Origin: Bacillus sp. CH140a_4T | Lineage (GTDB): Bacteria; Bacillota; Bacilli; Bacillales; Bacillaceae_G | Assembly (NCBI RefSeq): GCF_008923725.1 | Contig: NZ_WBPF01000006.1 | Span: 62,001 to 126,000, forward strand | Direction: 5' to 3' | DNA: 64,000 bases | Shown: in pieces, positions 46,512-55,275 of the stretch | Layout: each line of letters begins with the position of its first letter | Numbering within the stretch: the stretch's first letter is position 1 | Translations under genes and position numbers: made by a program | Notes under the pieces: generated by a model | What the model was told of the DNA's origin: nothing | Seen by the model: only the letters and a program-made list of their open reading frames with translations | Databases searched by the model: none

Positions 46512-47659
46512 CTCTCTACTTCTACCGGTTTTCGAATCGGAATTAAAATCATTACGCAACCGACTAACACAACAATTCCACCGACTAAAAACGGACTTTG
46601 CTGTGAAACAGTGTGGCCGATGATTCCTGATAAGATGGGGGCAATCGCGCCGCCTAACCAACGAACGAAGTTATAAACACCTGATGTAACAGATCTTTCA
46701 TAAGGTGAAATATCCATTACATAACTTGTAAATAATGCATTATTTAACCCTGATGCTAATCCTGATAGAACAATTAATACAATTTGTAACCACATAACTT
46801 TCACAAAGAATAGTGCGATTAAGAACAGCGCAAATACGAGTAAACTACCTTTCAACAATGTTTTCGGTTCATATTTCCCTTCTAGCTTATGAGCTAAAAT
46901 TGCAGAACCGTAAGCTAACGCTAATCCCCATCCACAAAATACAAATCCTAATTGAATAGCAGATAAATGCATAATAAGTGGTGAATATGCTAACACAACA
47001 AAAAATCCGTAGTAGTATAACATTCCTGAAATTGCACCTTGCATAAACGGTTTATACTTCACTAGGTTAAGTAATTCTCCTACACCTGCCGCTTTACGCT
47101 TCACTTTTCGCTCCGGTTCTTTTACAAAAAAGAAAACTAAAATAAATGCTAAGAAAATTAAAATACTCGTCGCAAAAAATGGGTATCGCCAAGAATGTCC
47201 ACCTAATATCCCGCCTAATAACGGTCCGCCTGCCATCCCTAAACCGATAGCCGCTTCATACAATCCTACTGCTTCATGAACTTCTTTACTTAATGCTATT
47301 AAAAGTGTCATCGCCGTTGCGAAGAACATTGCATTTCCTAATCCCCACCCTGCGCGGAAAAGAGATAATTGGGCAATCGTTTGCGATATACCACATATAA
47401 ACGCAAATACAGTCACAATCGCAAGACCGATTGTCATCATTCGTTTATCACCAAATCTTGATGCGAATATTCCAGCTGGTAACATCATAATGGCCATCGT
47501 TAAAATATATGCTGTAAATAACATCTCTACTTGCCAATGCGATGCACCGATTTGTTCAGCAATGCTTGGCAAGATTGGGTCGACTACCCCTATACCTGAA
47601 AAGGCAAGGAAGGTAGCCACCACCGTAATCAATCTCCCTAATTTTTGTTTGCTCTCCAT
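46496..47659 (-). CDS. MFS multidrug-type efflux transporter
   Basis: A 387-residue major facilitator with 12 predicted membrane helices. It has a DHA-like motif A in the loop after helix 2 (GIFASRFGDKRMMTIG) and a Gly/Pro-rich helix 5 (GLGMAGGPLLGGILGG) typical of drug:proton antiporters. It overlaps the end of a MerR-type regulator gene, a pair usually devoted to inducible drug efflux. ATG at 47659 is preferred over 47668 because AAAAGGAGA then sits 10 bases away. The substrate is unknown. Confidence 0.85.
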   Translation of the reverse strand: MESKQKLGRLITVVATFLAFSGIGVVDPILPSIAEQIGASHWQVEMLFTAYILTMAIMMLPAGIFASRFGDKRMMTIGLAIVTVFAFICGISQTIAQLSLFRAGWGLGNAMFFATAMTLLIALSKEVHEAVGLYEAAIGLGMAGGPLLGGILGGHSWRYPFFATSILIFLAFILVFFFVKEPERKVKRKAAGVGELLNLVKYKPFMQGAISGMLYYYGFFVVLAYSPLIMHLSAIQLGFVFCGWGLALAYGSAILAHKLEGKYEPKTLLKGSLLVFALFLIALFFVKVMWLQIVLIVLSGLASGLNNALFTSYVMDISPYERSVTSGVYNFVRWLGGAIAPILSGIIGHTVSQQSPFLVGGIVVLVGCVMILIPIRKPVEVERKALS

Positions 47660-47664
47660 TTTGA

Positions 47665-48072
47665 TCATTCTCCTTTTGTACTCTCCAAAAATGTCACTGC
47701 ACGATGTAAGCTATCTTCAAGTTCTGCCTTTACACGCTGCATTTGTTCCATTTTCTCGTCTAGCGTTTGCACTTGTTTTTCAAGCATCTCTTTAATTTCT
47801 TGAATCACTTCGCGGTCACGAGGATTCTCGCTATTTCTTCTTTGCTCCATTCTTTCTTTTAACGATAAGAAATGTTGCATTTCTTGAAGCGTAATCCCTA
47901 ACACTTCTTTCGCCTCTACAATCCTTTTAATTCTAGCGATATCCTCGTCTGTATACAGACGAATGTTCCCCTCACTACGTTCAGGGGGATGAATTAAACC
48001 AATTTCCTCATAATAACGAAGTGTACGTTTTGTTAAACCAACTTGCTTTGTAACTTCATCAATTTTATACAT
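47665..48072 (-). CDS. MerR-family transcriptional regulator
   Basis: A 135-residue regulator. The winged HTH is at the N-terminus (MYKIDEVTKQVGLTKRTLRY, YEEIGLI, IRLYTDEDIARIKRI), followed by a long dimer coiled coil (residues 75-130) and almost no ligand domain. It lacks the cysteines of metal-sensing MerR proteins. It is translated just ahead of the MFS gene and probably controls it. ATG at 48072 follows GGGAGG. A 12-base palindrome lies 37 bases upstream at 48109-48120. Confidence 0.88.
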   Translation of the reverse strand: MYKIDEVTKQVGLTKRTLRYYEEIGLIHPPERSEGNIRLYTDEDIARIKRIVEAKEVLGITLQEMQHFLSLKERMEQRRNSENPRDREVIQEIKEMLEKQVQTLDEKMEQMQRVKAELEDSLHRAVTFLESTKGE

Positions 48073-48108
48073 GTTTATTCCTCCCTTCATCGGATTATTA
48101 CATCTTAC

Positions 48109-48120
48109 GTTAACGTTAAC
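48109..48120. promoter_or_regulatory. Candidate MerR operator GTTAACGTTAAC
   Basis: A perfect 12-base palindrome in the promoter region of the MerR-MFS pair. MerR proteins bind such dyads between -35 and -10, but convincing promoter boxes at the right spacing were not found. Confidence 0.4.
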
Positions 48121-48224
48121 TTTTGTGCAACTGTTAGACTTTTGTAAATGTTTTTCCTATTCAATTGTATTTTTCCAAAAGCAGTTTCATAATGAAAGAA
48201 AAGAGATGATAAGGAGATTTTCGC

Positions 48225-48950
48225 ATGAATAAACCACTCATTTTCGCCCACCGCGGGGTAAAAGGAACACATCCAGAAAATACGATGATTGCCTTCCAAG
48301 AAGCTGAACGCATTGGCGCTCATGGGATTGAACTTGATGTTCATCTATCAAAAGACGGTGAACTTGTCGTAATCCATGACGAAACAGTGGATCGTACAAC
48401 AAATGGCATAGGTCTCGTTTCTGAAAAAACGGTAGAAGAATTACAAGCTTTAGATGCTGGTAGCTATAAAGACCCTTCTTTCCATGAAGCAAAAATTCCA
48501 ACGTTACGCGAAGTATTCATTTGGTTATCTACAACAAATTTGCAGCTCAACATCGAGTTAAAAACAGATGTTATCCACTATCCAACTATTGAAGAAAAGG
48601 CTGTTGCTCTCGTTCGTGAATATCATCTATCGAATCAAATTGTATTCTCATCATTTAACCACGACTCTGTTTCATTATTAGCAGAAATAGCTCCTGAAAT
48701 CCCAAGAGCAATTTTATATGACACACCACTTGCTGATCCTATCGCCGAAGCAAAAACTAGAGAAGCAACTGGTTTACATCCAAACTTTCAACTACTTACA
48801 AAGGAATTTGTTCAACTAGCGCAAAAACAAGGGTACGTTTTCCGCCCTTATACAATTAACGAATACAAAGATTTACAAACTATGATTGATTATGGCGTAG
48901 ATGTCATTATTACCGATTGGCCAGCACGTGCCTTTGAGCTCCTTTCTTAA
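48225..48950 (+). CDS. Glycerophosphodiester phosphodiesterase
   Basis: A 241-residue cytosolic GDPD that splits glycerophosphodiesters into glycerol-3-phosphate and an alcohol. It has the TIM-barrel signatures FAHRGVKGTHPENTMIAF (catalytic His), GIELDVHLSKDGELVVIHDE (metal-binding Glu/Asp and second His) and LNIELKTD. There is no signal peptide, so it is the cytosolic UgpQ-like rather than the secreted GlpQ form. It stands alone, divergent from merR, with its own terminator. Confidence 0.92.
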   Translation: MNKPLIFAHRGVKGTHPENTMIAFQEAERIGAHGIELDVHLSKDGELVVIHDETVDRTTNGIGLVSEKTVEELQALDAGSYKDPSFHEAKIPTLREVFIWLSTTNLQLNIELKTDVIHYPTIEEKAVALVREYHLSNQIVFSSFNHDSVSLLAEIAPEIPRAILYDTPLADPIAEAKTREATGLHPNFQLLTKEFVQLAQKQGYVFRPYTINEYKDLQTMIDYGVDVIITDWPARAFELLS

Positions 48951-48970
48951 CGGAAGGAGCTTTTTGTTTT
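48937..48970 (+). terminator. Terminator of the glycerophosphodiesterase gene
   Basis: AGCTCCTT and AAGGAGCT arms enclose the stop codon, followed by TTTTT. Confidence 0.8.
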
Positions 48971-49049
48971 CAAAATTTCATTGTTTAAAATAACCGAAAA
49001 CCCTCAATACTAATACAATAATGTTTGTATGAATGAGGGGCTGAAAAAG

Positions 49050-51101
49050 ATGGATCAAACTATGAATCCGAAACTTAAAAAATATAAACGTCTTTTCTTC
49101 ACCGTAATGTTTTCTTCTGTTCTTTTTTTCGTTTTTTCCTTTTTTGTTATTATTATAGTTGCAAAAATTATGGGACCTCCTCCTGTTGCTGTACCGCAAA
49201 CAAGTGTCTTTTACGCTAATGATGACACTGTTATCGGACAAAGTAATGAAATGCAAAAACGTTACAATGTATCTCTCAATGAAATTTCTCCTTATGTAAA
49301 AGAGGCAACACTATCTATCGAAGATCAACGATTCTACAAACATCACGGCTTTGATATGAAACGTATTGCTGGTGCTATCGTTGCCGATTTAAAAGCGATG
49401 GCAAAAGTTCAAGGTGCTAGTACGATTACACAACAGTATGCTCGTAACCTATACTTAGATCATGATAAAACGTGGAAACGTAAACTATTAGAAGCAATGT
49501 ACACAATCCGCCTTGAAGTGAATTATAATAAAAATCATATTTTAGAAGGATATTTAAATACAATTTATTACGGACACGGTGCTTACGGAATCGAATCTGC
49601 GTCCCGTCTATATTTTGATAAAACAGCAAAAGAATTAACATTAGCGGAAGCTAGTATGCTTGCGGGTATCCCGAAAGGACCTAGTGTCTACTCTCCCTTT
49701 TTAAAAGAGGATCGTGCAAAAGGACGACAATCTCTCATATTAGATGAAATGGTAGAACAAGGTTATATTACGAAGAAACAAGCAACTTCAGCAAAAAAAG
49801 AGCTACTAACTTTCGCCTCATTAGATACGAAAAAAGTGGCAGAGGTCGCGCCTTATTTCCAAGATGCTGTACAAGCTTCTCTTCTTCGTGATATTGGACT
49901 AGATGAACAAGCCTTACAAAAAGGTGGTTTGCGTATTTATACAACGCTAGACCCTAAATTACAATCGGTCGCAGAACAAGCTGTAAAAGATCACATACCT
50001 GACACAACAAACATACAAACTGCGCTCGTCTCTATGAATCCAAAAACAGGTGAAGTAGCTGCCCTTGTTGGTGGAACTGATTATAATACAAGTCAATTTA
50101 ACAGGGCTACACAAGCCGCTCGCCAGCCTGGATCTACGTTTAAGCCATTCCTGTATTATGCGGCATTAGAACGCGGGTTCACCCCTGCTACGCGCTTAAA
50201 AAGCGAATATACTGTGTTCACTTTAGGTGACGGTGTTTCAAAGTATAAACCGAAAAATTATAAAGACTATTATGCAGACGATTTTGTAACAATGGCGCAA
50301 GCTCTTGCGGTCTCAGATAACGTATATGCCGTGAAGACCAACTTATTTTTAGGCGAAGATATTCTTACAAAAACAGCGAAGCAATTCGGTATTACTACCG
50401 CATTAAAAGATGTTCCGTCTCTTGCTCTCGGCACATCACCTGTAAAACCAATTGAAATGGTTAACGCTTATAGCATGTTCGCAAACGGCGGAAAAGAAGT
50501 AAAACCAATGTTTATTCGCCGCATTATGGACCATGAAGGAAATATGTTATACGATGCTCATTTGGAGAGTAAGCAAATTCTTGATAAGAGCAAAGCGTTT
50601 GTGATGGAAGAAATGATGACCGGTATGTTTAATAAAAAACTAAGCAGTTATGCTGCTGTAACTGGTCAATCGATGTTATCAAAGCTATCAAGAACATATG
50701 CCGGAAAGTCTGGTTCTACTGAAACGGATAGTTGGATGATTGGATTTACCCCGCAAATCGTAACTGGTGTATGGGTTGGATATGATCAACCTAAATCGAT
50801 TTCAAATGTAGCAGAACAAGGATATGCAAAAAGAATATGGACCGATACGATGGAAAAAGGCTTAGATGGACAACCTAAAAAAGGGTTTAAACAACCAAGT
50901 GACGTCGTTGCCGTCGATATTAACCCTGAAAACGGAAAAATCGCTACAAAGAACTGTCCAATTTCAGTTAAAATGTATTTCGCAAAAGGTACAGAACCAA
51001 CTGAATATTGTATGGATCATGTTGATGATAAAGAAGAATTTGAAAAGACAACTGAAGAAAAGAAAAAAACAAGTTGGTGGAAAAAATACCTTCCTTGGTA
51101 A
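49050..51101 (+). CDS. pbpG: Class A penicillin-binding protein (PbpG/PBP2d-like)
   Basis: A 683-residue bifunctional cell-wall synthase. It has a short cytosolic start, one membrane helix (about 15-45), a GT51 transglycosylase domain (EDQRFYKHHGFD with catalytic Glu, GASTITQQYARNLYL) and a transpeptidase domain with SXXK STFK, SDN and KSG motifs (RQPGSTFKPFL, VSDNVYAVK, GKSGSTETDSW). The location by speE and ywhD matches pbpG, which makes germ-cell-wall peptidoglycan in B. subtilis spores. ATG at 49050 follows GAGGGG; the longer frame has no ribosome site. The tail is Lys/Glu rich. Confidence 0.9.
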   Translation: MDQTMNPKLKKYKRLFFTVMFSSVLFFVFSFFVIIIVAKIMGPPPVAVPQTSVFYANDDTVIGQSNEMQKRYNVSLNEISPYVKEATLSIEDQRFYKHHGFDMKRIAGAIVADLKAMAKVQGASTITQQYARNLYLDHDKTWKRKLLEAMYTIRLEVNYNKNHILEGYLNTIYYGHGAYGIESASRLYFDKTAKELTLAEASMLAGIPKGPSVYSPFLKEDRAKGRQSLILDEMVEQGYITKKQATSAKKELLTFASLDTKKVAEVAPYFQDAVQASLLRDIGLDEQALQKGGLRIYTTLDPKLQSVAEQAVKDHIPDTTNIQTALVSMNPKTGEVAALVGGTDYNTSQFNRATQAARQPGSTFKPFLYYAALERGFTPATRLKSEYTVFTLGDGVSKYKPKNYKDYYADDFVTMAQALAVSDNVYAVKTNLFLGEDILTKTAKQFGITTALKDVPSLALGTSPVKPIEMVNAYSMFANGGKEVKPMFIRRIMDHEGNMLYDAHLESKQILDKSKAFVMEEMMTGMFNKKLSSYAAVTGQSMLSKLSRTYAGKSGSTETDSWMIGFTPQIVTGVWVGYDQPKSISNVAEQGYAKRIWTDTMEKGLDGQPKKGFKQPSDVVAVDINPENGKIATKNCPISVKMYFAKGTEPTEYCMDHVDDKEEFEKTTEEKKKTSWWKKYLPW

Positions 51102-51137
51102 AAAAAATAGCTGACGGGCATCCGTCAGCTATTTTTT
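51101..51137. terminator. Bidirectional terminator between pbpG and ywhD
   Basis: AAAAATAGCTGACGG and CCGTCAGCTATTTTT around GCAT, directly between the convergent stops. Confidence 0.92.
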
Positions 51138-51645
51138 ATTCACTTAATAATGCACGGCGCAACTCTTCACTAGATTCGTTCCATATCGCTTCATTATGTT
51201 CTTTCAAGAACGTACCAAGTACCTTTTTAGATGATTCATCCATATGGTCAACCATAATGTGACGCTTCATTGATTTATCCATTTTGTTTACGTGCTCTGG
51301 AAGTGATTTATATCCGCGGCGAATTTCACGGTCAACTGTCATTTCACAAGCTGTTACACCTGCATAATAAGCACCTGTCGCAGTTCTTTCAATGGTTACC
51401 CACACAAGCCAAAATGGTTTTCCGTTTGGAACTTCATCTTTATTTGTTAAAAACTTAATACCTTTTTCTACTGTACTACGCGCATGCATCGCACCGATAT
51501 CAACGAATGCTGTTTTCTCTAGTACATCGACAAATACAGGTGAAATATTTTCTAGACTTAATGCCCCAACGCCAAACCCACCATGTCCATCTGTTGAATC
51601 ATTTTTTACGATATTAAAGCCGATTTTTTTCTTCTTCTCTGTCAT
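51136..51645 (-). CDS. ywhD: YwhD family protein
   Basis: A 169-residue protein of unknown function, conserved in bacilli. Visible features are a Lys-rich start (MTEKKKKIGFNIVKND), GGFGVGALSLENISPVFVD, KPFWLVWVTIERTATGAYYA and a His-rich segment MKRHIMVDHMDESSK. There is no signal or membrane segment. ATG at 51645 behind GAGGAGG is chosen over the longer frame. It lies next to ywhC and pbpG, as in B. subtilis. Confidence 0.88.
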   Translation of the reverse strand: MTEKKKKIGFNIVKNDSTDGHGGFGVGALSLENISPVFVDVLEKTAFVDIGAMHARSTVEKGIKFLTNKDEVPNGKPFWLVWVTIERTATGAYYAGVTACEMTVDREIRRGYKSLPEHVNKMDKSMKRHIMVDHMDESSKKVLGTFLKEHNEAIWNESSEELRRALLSE

Positions 51646-51674
51646 ATGTAACTTCCTCCTCACTTACTAACTAA

Positions 51675-52349
51675 TTATATAAGCCTAAAAATAGGTGCAA
51701 TGATACTGTCTAAAAATAAAAACACACGCGGAATAACTACCTGAAAAATAGGTTGAATCGTGTAATTGCTAAGCGGTGTAATAACAAGAATTAATAAAGC
51801 GATTGCTCCATATTTTTCATACTGCGTCATTTTCGCACGAATATTTGCTGGTGCTAAATCTTCCACAACTCGATATCCATCAAGGGGCGGGATTGGTAAT
51901 AAGTTAAATACAAGTAAAACAATATTTAACATAATAAAGAGCTCGAAAAACTTCCCTAATGTTTGAGCTACTGCAACTGGAATCGCATCGAATACCCCAA
52001 ATACTGCTAAGCTATACAAAATAATTAAACCAATTGCACTTAAAATTAAGTTACTAATCGGGCCTGCAATTGAAACTAATATCCCTGCAAGACGAGGTCT
52101 TTTAAAGTTATACGGGTTAACTGGTACTGGTCTTGCCCAACCGAAACCAAGAATTAATACAGCAATCATCCCGATAGGATCTAAGTGTGCCATCGGCGAT
52201 AAAGTTAAGCGACCTTGTCTCTTTGCTGTATCGTCTCCAAATTTATATGCAACATATGCATGCGCAAATTCATGCACTGATAATGCAATAATAATCGCCA
52301 TTGCTACCAATGGGATTTCTTGCAATGGATATCTAAATAACTGATCCAT
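51675..52349 (-). CDS. ywhC: Site-2 protease family membrane metalloprotease (YwhC)
   Basis: A 224-residue M50-family protease in the membrane. HEFAHAY holds the two zinc histidines and the catalytic glutamate in the first part, and NLLPIPPLDGYR carries the zinc aspartate. Five to six membrane helices are visible. Its natural substrate is unknown. The long open frame upstream of MDQLFRYPLQ runs back over ywhB on the other strand and is not coding; ATG at 52349 follows GAGGAG. Confidence 0.92.
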   Translation of the reverse strand: MDQLFRYPLQEIPLVAMAIIIALSVHEFAHAYVAYKFGDDTAKRQGRLTLSPMAHLDPIGMIAVLILGFGWARPVPVNPYNFKRPRLAGILVSIAGPISNLILSAIGLIILYSLAVFGVFDAIPVAVAQTLGKFFELFIMLNIVLLVFNLLPIPPLDGYRVVEDLAPANIRAKMTQYEKYGAIALLILVITPLSNYTIQPIFQVVIPRVFLFLDSIIAPIFRLI

Positions 52350-52461
52350 ACTCCAACTCCTCTTCAATATGTCCAAAAAAGAAAATATTTGTTTTTTCGA
52401 TTGTTCTTCCCCATAATCCGCTATAATAAGAGTGTAACTTACATAAAAGGAGCGATTATAT

Positions 52462-52647
52462 ATGCCATACGTAACAGTGAAAATGCTAGAGGGACGCACA
52501 GAGGAACAAAAGAAAGCTCTTGCTGAGAAAGTAACAGCAGCAGTAAGCGAAACAACTGGTGCTCCTGAAGAAAACATCGTTGTTTTCATCGAAGAAATGT
52601 CTAAAAACCATTATGCAGTTGGCGGCAAACGCTTAAGCGACAAATAA
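52462..52647 (+). CDS. ywhB: 4-oxalocrotonate tautomerase family enzyme (YwhB)
   Basis: A 61-residue tautomerase subunit. Pro2 directly after the initiator Met is the catalytic base, and the conserved arginines and VVFIEEM strand fit the 4-OT fold, a hexamer in known members. The B. subtilis relative YwhB tautomerises 2-hydroxymuconate in vitro; its physiological substrate is unknown. It is divergent from ywhC and behind AAAGGAG. Confidence 0.93.
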   Translation: MPYVTVKMLEGRTEEQKKALAEKVTAAVSETTGAPEENIVVFIEEMSKNHYAVGGKRLSDK

Positions 52648-52661
52648 TTTCAAGTTCTTTC

Positions 52662-52697
52662 ATAAGAAGCAGCCCTTAGCTGCTTCTTATTTTTTTC
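52662..52697. terminator. Bidirectional terminator between ywhB and ywfO
   Basis: AAGAAGCAGC and GCTGCTTCTT around CCTTA, followed by ATTTTTTT; overlaps the last codons of ywfO. Confidence 0.85.
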
Positions 52698-53991
52698 CTT
52701 CTAGTAACTCGATGATTCTCTCTTTATATTTTCCTTTTCTTCCATCTTCATAGATTAAATCATGCGGATAGAATAATTTTTGATCCCTTCTCTTCTTACC
52801 AGTAATCGCCTCAACAATATCCGATTCACGTGAAAGCTCTCTAAGCTCTCCATTTGGCATAAGAAGTAAGATTGGCAGACGCTCTTCTTCTTCGCCAGCA
52901 CGGTAAAAGTCGTACGGTAAATCTGATGTTGAATCAACTACTAAATAGTATTCTGGATCAAGTCCAATCTTTTTGAATAAGCTACTTAATTCCACCCAAT
53001 TATCTAAACCGTGCTTATCTGTAAACTCTACGTATTTAAATAGGTTTCGATTCATAAAACGGCGGCATAAGTCACTTAAAATTGGATCTTCTTCGTCTTG
53101 CCATACTTGGAAGTAATAATACATAACGTTCTCGTCTAACTTTAAATAATCCTCTACTGTTACTTCTTCTTCAAATAAAGAATAGAAATGAACCGGATGA
53201 TTTTTAAATGTATAATACTTCTCGTGCAATGATTTTGCACGGTGTAAAATCTTCGTTAAAATAACTTCGGCACTGCGCGTTACCGGGTGGAAATATACTT
53301 GCCAATACATTTGATAACGACTCATAATATAATGCTCAACAGCATGCATACCACTATTTTTAATAACTACTTGATTGCCGTACGGACGCATGACACGCAG
53401 TATACGTTCCATATCAAAGTTTCCATACTTTACGCCAGTGAAATACGCATCCCTTAATAAATAGTCCATACGATCAGCATCAATTTGACTGGAAATCATA
53501 CTAATCGCTAATTTATTAGTAGATGTTTTTCCGATTACATCGGCTACCTTTTGCGGAAAATCTTTATCCACGCGGCTTAATACACGATTAATTTCCGTAT
53601 CTCCAACGATAATCTTTTGCGTAAATTTCTCATGATCTAATGAAAATACTTTTTCAAACGAGTGAGAAAACGGGCCGTGACCGACATCATGAAGTAATGC
53701 CGCACATAAACATAACAATCTATCTTCAGCATTCCAATTCGGTCTGCCATCAAACACATCATCAATCATACGACGAATAATTTCATATACACCTAACGAA
53801 TGAGTAAAGCGACTATGCTCCGCACCGTGAAATGTAAAAAATGTCGTTCCAAGCTGCTTAATACGGCGCAAGCGTTGAAATTCTTTCGTTCCGATTAAAT
53901 CCCAAATAACGCGATCGCGCACGTGCACATATTTATGTACCGGGTCTTTAAACACTTTTGTTTCGCTGAGTTTGTCGTTTAAATATACCAC
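52687..53991 (-). CDS. ywfO: HD-domain phosphohydrolase (YwfO)
   Basis: A 434-residue dNTPase-like protein. The HD motif is intact: RFTHSLGVYEI, LLHDVGHGPFSHSFE and the later Asp of DADRMDYLLRDA. The B. subtilis protein YwfO was described as a GTP-stimulated deoxynucleotide triphosphatase. The C-terminal 130 residues form a separate domain. The start is GTG at 53991, with AAAGGGGG 10 bases away. Gene order ywfO-rsfA-lipL is conserved in B. subtilis, but here the siderophore operon is inserted in between. Confidence 0.9.
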   Translation of the reverse strand: MVYLNDKLSETKVFKDPVHKYVHVRDRVIWDLIGTKEFQRLRRIKQLGTTFFTFHGAEHSRFTHSLGVYEIIRRMIDDVFDGRPNWNAEDRLLCLCAALLHDVGHGPFSHSFEKVFSLDHEKFTQKIIVGDTEINRVLSRVDKDFPQKVADVIGKTSTNKLAISMISSQIDADRMDYLLRDAYFTGVKYGNFDMERILRVMRPYGNQVVIKNSGMHAVEHYIMSRYQMYWQVYFHPVTRSAEVILTKILHRAKSLHEKYYTFKNHPVHFYSLFEEEVTVEDYLKLDENVMYYYFQVWQDEEDPILSDLCRRFMNRNLFKYVEFTDKHGLDNWVELSSLFKKIGLDPEYYLVVDSTSDLPYDFYRAGEEEERLPILLLMPNGELRELSRESDIVEAITGKKRRDQKLFYPHDLIYEDGRKGKYKERIIELLEGKK

Positions 53992-54090
53992 CTTCCGACA
54001 TCCCCCTTTCTTTACTGCATTCTTACTATATATTATAAACGAAATAGGAAACAGAAAGAAACGAAAGACTATATTAATTGCCCTTATATA

Positions 54091-54126
54091 AAGAAAAAAT
54101 CACTTTTACCAGAGTAAAAGTGATTT
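54091..54126 (-). terminator. Terminator of the siderophore-binding protein gene
   Basis: AAATCACTTTTAC and GTAAAAGTGATTT around CAGA, with a T run on the minus strand, 12 bases after the stop. Confidence 0.88.
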
Positions 54127-54137
54127 CTTTTTATACA

Positions 54138-55085
54138 TTATTTACCTAAAACGAATTCAGCAACTTCATCTAAGATCATTTCTTTACCTAGAGGGAAGTA
54201 ACCTTTGTTTACGTCTTCGTTTTTAATTGTAAATACGTGGTTGTTTTTAACAGCATTCATATTTTTCCAAATTGATTCTTCTTGGAATTCTTTTAGACGC
54301 TGAGAACCGTCACCAGTCGTAAATACAAATAAGTAATCTGGATTGTAATCGATTAAAGCTTCTTTTTGTACTTGTACTAATGGTTTATCCGTCGGTGTAC
54401 CTTTAACTGCTGGCAATTTTAAGTCGTTAAAGATTACGCTACCGTAACCGTAGTCACCGTATACACGGAAAGCATTTGGATATGCAGCCATTTTCATGAA
54501 TTTAGCATCGCCAGTTTTCGCAACGATTTTGTCATGTAATTTGCTTGCTTTTTCATCATACTGTTTGAACCATTCTTTCGTTTCTTTCTCTTTACCGAAG
54601 ATTTGACCTACTTCTTCGAATTTTGGACGCCATTGGTCTAATGGAGTTTTTAACATAACTGTTGGTGCAATTTTAGATAATTGATCATAGATCTTTTCTT
54701 GACGATTGTTTACAAGAATTAAGTCTGGTTTTGCAGCAGCTACTGCTTCGATGTTAATTTTATCGCCCCAAGCAGAGCCAACTGGTTTTACGTCTTTTAA
54801 TTTCTTTTCAATATGTGCATCAATTTTTTCTTGAGATGTATTAGCAGTAATAATTGGTTTCATACCAAAGATTAATAATTCTTCTGTTGAACCACTAAGG
54901 TCAGCAATTTTCTTTGGATTTGCAGGGATTTTAATTTCCCCTTTTGCGTGTTGTACAGTGCGCTCTTCAGTCTTTGCATCCTTCGCATCTGCTTTCTTCT
55001 CTTCTTCTTTGTTAGAACAAGCTGCAAATAGTACTGAAGTTACGACTAGTACCATTGCTAATAGTGCCATTTTAAAATTCTTCAT
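54138..55085 (-). CDS. Iron-siderophore ABC transporter substrate-binding lipoprotein
   Basis: A 315-residue exported lipoprotein. The signal peptide ends in the lipobox LFAAC (Cys23), followed by a Lys/Glu-rich tether. The FecB/PeriplaBP domain starts at VQHAKGEIKIP and has the two-lobe pattern (KKIADLSGSTEELLIFG, DLILVNNRQEKIYDQLSKIAP, FTIKNEDVNKGYFPLG). It resembles YfiY-type receptors for citrate-hydroxamate siderophores such as schizokinen; the ligand is inferred. It lies downstream of the ATPase and permease genes after a 190-base gap with two hairpins. Confidence 0.88.
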   Translation of the reverse strand: MKNFKMALLAMVLVVTSVLFAACSNKEEEKKADAKDAKTEERTVQHAKGEIKIPANPKKIADLSGSTEELLIFGMKPIITANTSQEKIDAHIEKKLKDVKPVGSAWGDKINIEAVAAAKPDLILVNNRQEKIYDQLSKIAPTVMLKTPLDQWRPKFEEVGQIFGKEKETKEWFKQYDEKASKLHDKIVAKTGDAKFMKMAAYPNAFRVYGDYGYGSVIFNDLKLPAVKGTPTDKPLVQVQKEALIDYNPDYLFVFTTGDGSQRLKEFQEESIWKNMNAVKNNHVFTIKNEDVNKGYFPLGKEMILDEVAEFVLGK

Positions 55086-55198
55086 GTTCCCACTCCTTCT
55101 AGCTGTATTTCTCTTATAAGTTGCAATGAATTATAAGAAACGCGGATAACAATCAATCAATATATATTTATTAATTGTTGTTAATAACCCATTCTAAA

Positions 55199-55272
55199 GG
55201 GCGTTCAACTTCCCATTCATATATAAGAAGCTCAACGTCCATTAGAAGTCCCCCCTCTTTAAGAGGGGGTTC
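55199..55272 (-). other. Two hairpins between the transporter ATPase and binding-protein genes
   Basis: On minus, CCCCCTCTT pairs with AAGAGGGGG (55246-55272), and a second imperfect stem uses GGACGTTGAGCTTC with GAAGTTGAACGCCC (55199-55241). Neither is followed by a clean T run. They could partly stop transcription or protect RNA ends, so that the binding protein is made in a different amount from the ATPase. Confidence 0.5.
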
Positions 55273-55275
55273 TAC

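Noticed and set aside
51675-52589. Longer ywhC form with an 80-residue N-terminal extension
   Set aside because: The extension lies antisense to ywhB and upstream of a good ribosome site at the shorter start.
55086-55198. Separate Fur box for the binding-protein gene
   Set aside because: GATAACAATCAATCA-like sequence has too many mismatches to the 7-1-7 motif.
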